Below, piece after piece: positions 1-9,200 of a DNA stretch of 18,176 nt. Source of the DNA: Rodentolepis nana (Eukaryota > Platyhelminthes > Cestoda > Cyclophyllidea > Hymenolepididae); assembly GCA_900617975.1 (NCBI GenBank), contig UZAE01000793.1, positions 1-18,176 of the forward strand, in the 5' to 3' direction. The translations under genes were made by a program, and so were the position numbers. The number at the start of each line of letters is the position of its first letter. Position 1 is the stretch's first letter. The notes beneath the pieces are model-generated. The model saw only the letters and a list, made by a program, of their open reading frames with translations, did not search any database and had not been told where the DNA came from.

Positions 1-205
1 ATTTACATCCTTCTTCCTATGACTTAGAACATACAATAAAATCTATTTTACTATTTCCGAACTAATTAATTTCAACTTTGATATAAAAAGCTGTAGTCAC
101 AAAAAAAACCTGCCACTAAGAATCTGCGAATTGAATAATTAACTGCTAGTTTTACATTCTACTCTTCGTACTCACATGTTTTTCTATTTTTAATATTCGT
201 TAAAT
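1..205. other. Gene-free flank, left edge
   Basis: A+T-rich sequence with no supported gene. The only structure noted is the left target-site repeat of copy A at its right end. Confidence 0.6.
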
Positions 206-625
206 CGGGTTGTGCGATAGACTTACCTTCACGTGGTGCACCCTGGGCAACGTATACTCATACAACAAAAAAGTATATTAACTGGCAGTTGGCTTATCAC
301 TTCAGCTACCATCACCTCACTATATGTCATATTCGACCCCTTCCGCAGTACTCATTTCACCTTTTTTCTACCTTTATGTCCGTCTCTTTTACATCTTTGA
401 AACACCCTTCTTTCCTCCCCCCTCTCGACTTTTTTTCACAGTACTCACCTTACTTTTTCTCTATCTTTGTGTCTGTCTGCCTCTTTTACATCTGTAAATC
501 GCTCTTCCGTTCCCCGCCCCTCGACTTTCTGCTACTTTGATGAACATTCCCTCTGTGAAGCCTGAAGTCAACTATAGGGCTAATGATAACCATCAAAACG
601 CCTGCCATTTGATATAAATAAATAA
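206..625 (+). mobile_element. SINE-like dispersed repeat, copy A
   Basis: This copy is colinear with the copy at 14311-14639. Shared blocks include CACGTGGTGCACCCTGGGCA, CAACGTATACTCATAC, ATGTCATATTCGA, ACATCTTTGAAA, GGGCTAATGATAAC and CGCC(T)GCCATTTGA, followed by an ATAAATAAATAA tail. Imperfect flanking direct repeats, ATATTCGTTAAAT (193-205) and ATAATCGTTAATT (626-638), match at 11 of 13 positions and look like an aged target-site duplication. The middle holds a 93-base tandem duplication (346-438 and 439-531), each unit running from CAGTACTCA to CTCGACTTT; copy B has one unit. It has no protein-coding capacity: the 83-residue open frame at 289-540 is low complexity inside the repeat. The A+T-rich 3' tail and target-site duplication indicate target-primed insertion, as for SINEs or truncated LINEs; I cannot name the family. 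Confidence 0.8.
346..531 (+). repeat. Internal 93-base tandem duplication in repeat copy A
   Basis: Two diverged units (346-438, 439-531) each contain CAGTACTCA, a pyrimidine-rich stretch with TCTACCTTT or TCTATCTTT, TCTTTTACATCT and CCTCGACTTT. The other copy in the window has only one unit, so the duplication is specific to copy A or its subfamily. Confidence 0.75.
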
Positions 626-1225
626 ATAATCGTTAATTCTCTTTTATATTACTAATAGGTTTTTATTTTATTTTGCATTGCAATTATTTTACTCTAGTTT
701 CGTCATGCTCTATTACAAAATGGGGCAAAAACACAGGTTCTCCAGCATGTTAAAATTTCAAATGTTTCATGCGAAAAATTTGAGCGAAAATTGAAAGAAA
801 ACAATATCAAAATATAAATGTTGTCAAGGGAGAGCATTTTTCAAGTTTGCTCAATTTATTTTCTCCTTGGTACATCTCTTTTATGTCGTACCTTCGTCAA
901 ATTTCCTTTGCGGTTTTCTTGAAACTCTACGGATGGCTCCATGTTCTATTATGGTGACCTCTTCCCCACAGATTCAGTTTACTTTTCACATTAGTAAATC
1001 CAACTAATTTTTAATGGCCAGCACAATAGAAGTTCCCAAAATCCCCCTTTAAGTTCTTTTGTCATCTTCCCTTCACATTTTCCATTGAAAGTATCCTATT
1101 GCTTTCTTTTTGCTCGCTTTGTGAGTTTAAAATAGAACAAATCGTTAACTACTGCTTTTTGAAGAATTCTAGCTTTCTCTGTCTTGTTGACTACCTTTAT
1201 CTTTGATTAAAGGTCCGTTTTACTG

Positions 1226-1266
1226 GAGCTAATGACAAATATCATAAGGCCTGCCATTTGAAAAAT
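1226..1266 (+). repeat. Possible 3'-end remnant of the same dispersed repeat
   Basis: The stretch reads GGAGCTAATGACAAATATCA followed by GGCCTGCCATTTGAAAAATG. It resembles the 3' ends of copies A and B (GGGCTAATGATAACTATCA then CGCCTGCCATTTGA). Upstream similarity fades, so it is either an old 5'-truncated insertion or chance. Confidence 0.4.
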
Positions 1267-1329
1267 GTTCTGGTTTATTGAGTAGTTCAGAAAGCTGATT
1301 CCTTCTCTTCCCATTTCTTTACAATTATT

Positions 1330-1331
<2 letters not shown>

Positions 1332-1360
<29 letters not shown>
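1332..1360. repeat. (TA)n microsatellite
   Basis: This is an uninterrupted run of AT dinucleotides, about 14 units, in the 3' flank of the neurexin gene. Confidence 0.95.
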
Positions 1361-1364
<4 letters not shown>

Positions 1365-2296
1365 TTGAAGACTCTTTAAATTTTAAACAATAATTTTAAC
1401 AGTGATCAATTAGTCGGCTATTATGGATTTAGAACCTGTCAGGGAATTACCAGCCCCTGAATCGATAAATGGCGCCAACTATTCCCGAGGGGCCTCAGAA
1501 AGTGTGTCTGCTGTTCTGGATTGAGTGAATGCAAAAAATAAATTCACAAATGCAATATGCAAATTTTCAATGAATTTGTGCTGGAGGTTATAACAGAGAC
1601 AATAGTTACCTTTCATCAAACGAAATAATTACTTATTAAAATAGGTTTCAGATAAATATATTAATACCTTATTTCGAAAAAAAGATAATTTACCCCTTAG
1701 ACATCCTAACTTATATCCCGCATATCATTGCACCTCTTTTCAACATTTTGGGTGAGAAAAAACTGAGCTATCATTTAATTTAATGCATGAATTGCACTCA
1801 GTCAATTTAACGTGTAATTCATTCTTTCATTTTCCACAATTTAGGAAAGATTCGAAATTTACATGGGGTCCAGCAAAGTTAACTGTTTGCCAATTAGTGG
1901 ATTAAGTTGGATGATATTTATCTGATAAAAAAATGAAGTTCATTTTTAGAATGATTTGGGTAAAATCTACAACAATTTCTACGATGCCAACGCTTAATAG
2001 AAAACGGTTTTTGGTATTTGACTGTTTATTGCATTATACAAAAAATGCTTGACAATAAATAGTGAGATGGATGATGAATTTTTCATATATTTAATATTAA
2101 ATGGCGTAAATAAGTTGAAATTACGTTTGTTTAGCATAAAGATTGATTAAAGGTCTTCATTAGCATTTGAAACATTTTTTTGCTAAATCTACTAACTCAC
2201 TAAATTGGGTTCCTTTCCATCTGCTTTCGTAAAAGTTTGACCTTGACTGGCAAAATAGTTTTTGACAAAGTTTTCAATTTTTTTCTTTGTTTCTAG

Positions 2297-2420
2297 ATCT
2301 TATCCACATGCCCGTAAATTCTCAGCATTTAACAAGCCCACCTTCTGTACTTATTGCATGCTTTTGCCGTTAGAATTAGAAAATCGCCAATACTGCCCAA
2401 TACATTTAGGCATCTACCTT
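2297..2420 (+). pseudogene. C1 zinc-finger-like exon fragment
   Basis: On the strand opposite to neurexin, directly after a strong acceptor-like tract (TTTTTCTTTGTTTCTAG), an open frame reads HARKFSAFNKPTFCTYCMLL. The pattern H-x-R-K-F-x-x-F-x-x-P-T-F-C-x2-C is typical of the first half of phorbol-ester/DAG-type C1 domains. The second half, LELENRQYCPIHLGIY, only loosely resembles the usual G-L-x-x-Q-G-x-x-C-x-x-C-x-x-x-x-H, with one expected Cys absent. No good donor follows. It could be a decayed exon or retrocopy of a kinase-like gene, an exon of a neighbouring gene on the plus strand, or coincidence. Confidence 0.3.
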
Positions 2421-2446
2421 TTACCAACTGGGATTGTGGACACAGT

Positions 2447-2452
2447 TTTATT
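2447..2452 (-). promoter_or_regulatory. Candidate polyadenylation signal of neurexin
   Basis: This is the first canonical AATAAA on the minus strand downstream of the stop codon, about 350 bases after it. Two variant ATTAAA hexamers lie closer, at 2667-2672 and 2791-2796, the latter only seven bases beyond the stop. In such A+T-rich DNA a hexamer is expected by chance, so the choice is tentative. Confidence 0.25.
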
Positions 2453-2802
2453 TCCCACCTACACACTTCTCATGTCTCAACCTGTTGATCATATTTTCGA
2501 ACACGGAGCGAGCGGCTGGAATATACATGTTAGCTTGACCAACTTCAATTTATAATAATTTAGGTTTTGGGTCTCAAATATGTCGTTCGGGATAATTATA
2601 CAACAGTCTGTTCAAATCCAAGTATATACATAAGGGAATATTTGAAATTAATTACCTATAGGATACTTTAATAATACCGTCATTGACATGATTTGGAATG
2701 CACAAAAAAAAACAATTATTTACTTCCATATCACCGAAATCATGTTTGGACGTTTTTTGAAAATCAAGCAGAGGAATGACCAAGAGTGGCTTTAATTATC
2801 AT

Positions 2803-3232
2803 TCAATTCATTTGCATTGACTTGATATTTCCTGCTGCGTTTATTACATATTCACCTAACCGGTGATCCGCTGGTTGATGTTGATCCGTTGAGTGCTCCT
2901 GCTCTCGATGCCGTCTATGGAAAAAATGGAAGGCAAAGAAGAGAAGAGACGTCACTAGAGCTAATCCTGCAGCTCCAAAACAGATAAAAAGCCAAGTATT
3001 GACGTGGCCTTGGTATAGATTAGTTGTTTCGCCGGTAATTATTTCAGATGACTGTTCCCCTGATGGAAATTGAGTCCATTCTTTTATAATTTGTGATTTT
3101 GTGCCGGTTGGGAACGAGGGTGTCTTTGGAGGAGCTGGAAGTGGAGTAACTAAATTTGCTATATTATTCATGGAAGAGTCCTCATCATGATAGGAGTTGA
3201 CTTCCAGATCTTTTAAATCGGAGCTTGGTAAT
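2803..3232 (-). CDS. NRXN: Neurexin last exon: stalk, transmembrane helix, cytoplasmic tail, stop
   Basis: After the classic acceptor TTTTTTGTATTCTGCAG, the exon encodes 142 residues and a TGA stop at 2803-2805. Residues 1-79 are an extracellular stalk rich in Pro, Ser and Thr (for example VTPLPAPPKTPSFPTG). Residues 80-104 form one hydrophobic helix beginning WLFICFGAAGLALV (bases 2920-2994). Residues 105-142 start with the stop-transfer cluster HRRHRE and contain LGEYVINAAGN, which may correspond to the vertebrate GSYHVDESRNY region. The tail is shorter than the roughly 55 residues of vertebrate neurexins and ends KSMQMN rather than in an EYYV-type PDZ ligand. An alternative last exon further left cannot be excluded: GAATAT|GTAATA inside the tail could act as a weak donor. 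Confidence 0.88.
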
Positions 3233-6200
3233 CTGCAGAATACAAAAAACACATATAATGTAACTGAAATTTACTGAATGCTTCTATCGAAGTCGATTAT
3301 ATCCTTTGCTGGCTAAATACTATTATTACACTTCTTTTTACTAATTGGCATTTTCCTTTAAAATATCACACTTAAATATTGGAAGATTGCAGAGCTCGAC
3401 TGCACAAGTTAAAGAGGTTTTTCGAAGATTATTTTTTGCCGGTAGAATAAATAAAATTTTTAAAATATAGTTAATTAATGAGCTTTTAAGTATGGGATAT
3501 ATTTAGTAAGGTTTCCCGTTACGAAGAGGCGTCTTGTAATAGTCAGTTATTTCTCATAGAATGACTATTATGGTATATTTCAATTATTACAAGCATTAAT
3601 TCAATCATATTTTCCCGACAAATATTGATCAAACTATTTGCCCTTCAATAATTATTCCATGACTTTTAATTCCTCCAATTTCACCGGAGCAAAGCGATGC
3701 TTTAGAAATAATAAACAACGATTTATTTTAAGGTAGTTTGAATTTAGTTAAAGGTAAGAAATGTTAAATGTAAATTCACTGTCTAAAATAAGGATTTGCG
3801 CCGAGTTGAATTTGGAAATTTGCAAGATATTGCGTGGACGGATGCCTAGTAACATGTACATCTTCCCTCTGCGAAAGACCAGCTGCTAACTCGCACAACA
3901 GTAGTCCATTGTAGAAGACGCCTTAGGAAAGGTAAGAGGTGGAACAATCAATTAATGTTGGGAATTTTAAAATTATGTTCTCCAAAGACATACCTGAAAG
4001 AATACCGAGAAACGGGTTAGTGGCATTGCCGGTAGCTGGAGAATGTCCCAACCAAATAGACTTCTGGTTATTAAACTGTTCTCCCTGAATACCTTCAATG
4101 GGGATAATCATTACGAACCATTAAACTTCAAAATCATTTTATTGCAATTCTAGACAACAATCTCAAAATTATCACAAAAATAGAGGCACGGGGATGATGT
4201 AAAGGTAAATCCGAAGACGCTAGGCTGTGGGTTATTTTGGATTAATAAAATCATAATGAAACAAAATTTTCGCCATAAAAGGAAAAAAATAGAAACAAAT
4301 GCCACAATCGTCTGGGAGAATATGTCTAGTGATAGCTGTGCTTTCGTTTTCTACCTAACACGCACCCAGTTTCAGCCTTTCTCTGTCAGTCCGCTCCTTC
4401 TACGACTTTTCAATGGTTGATTTATCTTGCTCTTCAATGCAAAGGAATAGTTGAGACATCAAAGCATTCATCCCATCAGTAGTTCTGCAGGCTACCCCGC
4501 ACCCAGACTAGGATGAGACCATGTCTTTCAAGTTAGTACTAATCTTCTAAAACCTTTCGTTACTTTTCTTACCACTTTTCTTTCAGAAGGTACACCTTGA
4601 ACATGTCGTTCTGCTTGGGTGTTTGCTAATGGATGATATGGACTTCGTGACTGTAACCAATAATTGTTTTTTGGCTACATTCTTTCAACTACATCTAAAG
4701 AAACTCTATTCTATTATCGGATAGCAGAGTTTAAGAGAACAAAGCTTCTTGAAGATGCGGGCAAGTATTTTGGATGGCATTGGTATTGGTTTCTTGCTTA
4801 TGGAGATGAGTCAGTGGATATTAATTGAGCAGTGCTACTTAAAGTACCTGAAAAACAACTTATTCTCTATCCCATGAAGTCGGCGTTGGGGGCCAAACTT
4901 TATCTTTCCATATGAAGTGATTCTAGCAGCAGTGTGGTATTTGAGGCAGCAAGCAGGTCAAGCAGGTCTCTACCCGTCCATGCCAGTTTTGAATTTTTAG
5001 TTTGACAACCTTTTCAGTAAAATCGAATAGAGTTAACAATATACACTGTTTTACGAAGGCCCACATTTCAGGAATCTTCTGGCTCTTTTGATTTTTGAGA
5101 CTTTGGTTGAAGTGTGTTTTATTTTTTCTGCCATAACTGGAATATTCTGGATAGAGTCTGCCAGAAGGCAACAAATATCCTTTTCGAGGATATGCCGACG
5201 ATTACTGTTTCCTCATAGGAATAAACAAAGAATTTGAATAACAGTCGAGATAGAATGTTCACAGTAGTTAAAATTTGTTCAGAATCATGAAGACAACCTT
5301 GAATGTCACGAAAACAATATTTTATGGATTTTAAAAGAAACTCCTGTGTCCTCAAATCTAACCCATTATTCAGTAACACGTTTCCAATTATATTCAATTA
5401 ATCTTGGTTCAACAATGATATCATTACGGTGTCCTTGAGTTCACTAATCATATTGTCAATAACGCGATGAAAGATACAGTGGTTGCTTTCTTAATCGAAA
5501 ATATGTCCGTAAATTGATATAGGCATCTGTGTGTGTTGATGATGAGAAATTCACACCTTTCTGGTTCAATCTCGACTTGTAGATAGACTTTTTGGGCAAC
5601 CCAACTTCTCAGAGTATGTGCCACCCCTGAGAGGTTCAATTTTATCTCCAGCAAAAGTGATGTAATAGGGATTTTCCTCAGGGAATGTATTCGCATCAAT
5701 GAAAAATCGAAACATAAACCACAATGGCCTTAATTCATTTAGTGCATGGTAACGGTTATGAAACCATAATAATTTCAATTTACGTCCATTTCTTCTCCAT
5801 GTCTAGTGTAGCAGAAATGACATTTACATACTTCAGACGGGAGTTTCATTAGCAAACATCGATCCAGGCAGTCCTTGATAATTGGAGCAAATTCATTGAT
5901 CCTATTTTGCTAATCTTAATCGCCCTAAAGAGAATTATTTATCTTATCAACTTAAATAACCACAGTTTCTCTTATAGTATTTAATCCACTTTATGACCTA
6001 CGAGCTTGTAATCGATTCAATCAGCTTTGTCAAGGATGTTTTTAGTAAAAATGTTTGAGATTTTCTTCAGCAGCTCCGATTCGTCCATACAATGGTGATT
6101 GAGGGAAAACGAATCCGTTAGAAAATATTTTGAAGCAATTTTCGAACTAACTGAAGAATTAAAAAGTGCAGTTAATCTTCGAATTTCAGTGTCAAGGAAT

Positions 6201-9200
6201 TATGAAAAGCGATTCCGCTTAAATGACACTGAGAGAGTTGAAAGACCCAGTAGATTTTCTCACTCATTTGCTGTTTTCCTGAACCATTCGTTGCCTAGCT
6301 TCGGCATTTTGTTTTTTATGCTATTTTTTCCACAGACTTTATAATTATGTGTTATTTGAGAAAAATCGGTCCAATGGGTCATCGCGCCACAAAGCCAGAA
6401 CTGTGATCGCGGCAATAAGTTCTAACCATTTTCCAGCCCATTCCTTTTCAATAATGTCTGACAGTATTATATTCTGACACACCCACATCCACTTGTGTCC
6501 TGCTGCATCAAAGCAGAATCCACTCTTCGATATTTGCTACATAAATTCTGTAAAGTGATATTCGATATAATTCGATCACGCTAATAATTCTTACAAAGAT
6601 ATTCGAGTAATCGGGATCTCACAGATCTCAAGGGAATAAATGCATTTTAAACAAGCGCTTTAAATCTTATTTAAGTCCAAGTGTTTGAAATTCCAAGTTA
6701 TCCGAGCAACAGAATTGATCTAGTGGGGCTCTTATTCACTACTTGACCTTTCAAACACAACCGGAATTCCGAGAAATTCCAGTCGGATTGAAAAGTGCCT
6801 CCAAGAGCACCTCTATTTTAGGATTGCAAAAAATCTCCCATTATTATTATAAGTTACCTTGGCGTTTATTAAAAGCCCATCAATTGAACTGTTAGACGTG
6901 TGCAAATTCGAAGGCTAAGCATCGCTTTCATAGAACGGAGTCTTTCAACTCAAAAGTTTCCATAGGAAATTGATCTGATAGAAATCATTTTGAATGCCTA
7001 GATTTATGCATCAAAGTTTATGTTCTGGCATATTTGGAAAGACCTAAATATCTTTTATTTCTCGGCGAAAACTCAACATCCACTTAAACAAATAATAGAT
7101 TTTCATGATTGTACCTTAACCATGTCATTTTGCTTCTTCAAACTATCGCGCATTACAAATGATTGCTTCGCAAATAGAGACTATATGGTGCTTACCTATG
7201 GGAAAACCCAGAAACCTCATGATTACAGCCTTTTGACCGCCTTACACTCTGGTGCGCTAAGACTACATTTGTACGGTGGGGATATATTTGTCACAATTCT
7301 AATAAATATCTTAACATTACCTTCAGAGATATGCTTAGTAATCAAATTATCGACCTCCAAGAGTGTGAAAAGCCCATGGCGGAAGACACGAATTCGATGG
7401 TAGTTGCCATCATTTAGTAATTTTCTAGTCTCCTTAAGCTGAATCAAGCCACCACCAAGATTGAAGTCAAGACTGGCCATTCCATCGTTCAAATAAATAT
7501 GCAAAAAATCGGCGTTGTCTTCTTGAGAGTCGATGTAGAGAAGGGTGTAAAGTGAAGTGGTGAAGGGATTGTCAACTTGAAGACCCAACGCAATTTCATC
7601 CCGATTTGTACTTTGCTGATAACGGAGATACGTAAATTTCACGAATATCGGATCATCAGCATGATCAATGCTACTTTTACCAAATTTTATTGATGTGCCA
7701 GCTAAAATGAAAAGTAGTTTAGAAAAATATAGATTAATTAGAGCTTTGTATTAGACATTTCAGATACCATCATTCAAAAAATTTCGCCCATTATTTCCAC
7801 GATAAAATTGTCCCGGTGACTCATTGTTTATTCGAGCCCACTTTAAGGATCATTATCATTATATTTATCACTTATTTTTAGTTCCTATCTCCCTATTCCG
7901 TTATTTTTTAAGTATCTTTTAAGTAGTGTTTTAACACGAGCACAATTTAGGTTTGGTCGAAAAGATACACGTTCCATTTAATCTTAAATTGATTCATTTA
8001 AAGCATTTTTACCCCTTAATGATCGAAAGTTTTATTTACTTCACTATTACAAACTCTATTTTCCATTAATCAATGGCTAAATAGTTTGACTATTACTTAG
8101 TCAAAATTCAGAGAAATTATACTAAGTGTTAGATTATCGCCATTAACCTTTTTCTTCACTCATAAGGTGGTTTGACAAGATTAACAAGATTGTTCGAAAG
8201 GTGAAAGTAAGTTAAAATCCAATATATATATAAGCTCAATTTTAAATATTGATCTAAATTCTTAACGAGTCTATCACTACCCAGCGGAATTATTGTTGCT
8301 CAGTAGTGACTAGGCAGTTATAAAATAATACGAAAAATGCAAATGTTTGTAATGGCCAATACAAAATTTTATTCCCGAAAGGTGACTTTTCCTTTGGAGA
8401 TAAAACAACTAAATTGAAGAATCGATTACGTTCTTTGTGATGAGACATAATCTGCGGTAAGACAATTAAATAAAAAAGGAAAACTCTCTCTAATGATAGT
8501 TTGATAACTTGGATTTAGTGTGAAAATGGTTAAAATAAACTGAGTTTTAAGATTATTTCTTAAATTAAAATAGCTATTCACGACAATTAACTTATCAAAT
8601 GGATACTTTTAAAAGAACATTCAATTCTATCATTTCTTTTATTGATTCACATGACTGGATGCGCGCTAATGACCAAGGATCACATAATTTCGCATTTTTT
8701 CGACATGTATTTTAACAACTAAGCCATCGACATATCGAAATTAAATATATGCAACAAGGAAACTTACCCAGGTGGCAGCGACTGCCCGTGAAAGTGGTCA
8801 TTTCACAGGCGCACCTAAGCGACGTCCAAAAATGAAGACAAACGCCACCATTCAGGCAGTATGGAAGACGATTTTTTCGCTCATGTTCAGCACATATTGG
8901 CGCCTCAAAGGGTCGATCATGACACCCTTGAACCACCTGGGATTTACAGAAAGCGTTCGTACGGTTCTCTCCCATCACTGTTTCTGCCATTTTCTGCATA
9001 TCCAATTCTGTTCGATTATTGATTTCAAGACCACCCACACAGCCCTGTTTTTATATATAAATACTACTTTTAAAAAATAAAACGATTAGAACTAACAAAA
9101 AATTGCACAAACCAATCAGCGATCGCCATCACTTAGACTGAAAGAAATGTGATGGAAAACTCTTCAGCCTACTTATTAAAAATAGTAGCTTGGTCATAAA

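Larger units (their letters stand above)
639..2296. other. 3' flank of neurexin, no gene seen
   Basis: Apart from the possible repeat remnant (1226-1266) and the TA microsatellite, I see no long open frame, splice-bounded exon or recognisable motif on either strand. It is probably intergenic, or intronic to a plus-strand neighbour if the C1-like fragment is a real exon. Confidence 0.5.

Noticed and set aside
289..540. 83-residue plus-strand open frame
   Set aside because: It lies wholly inside the SINE-like repeat and reads its pyrimidine-rich tandem duplication; low complexity, no domain.
6099..6344. 81-residue plus-strand open frame
   Set aside because: Charged, then hydrophobic, with no recognisable motif; the opposite strand is about equally protein-like, so it is not supportable as a gene.
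6859..6890. Possible mini-exon SSIDGLLINAK between CTAACAG and GTAACT in the splice-site-4 intron
   Set aside because: The phase does not fit the phase 1 intron: in the required frame a stop (TAA) appears at once.
7020..7403. 127-residue plus-strand open frame
   Set aside because: It overlaps the LNS6 exon antisense. The minus-strand exon has splice sites and clear homology; the plus-strand product matches nothing I know.
8772..9080. 102-residue plus-strand open frame
   Set aside because: A shadow of the EGF-C exon on the other strand.
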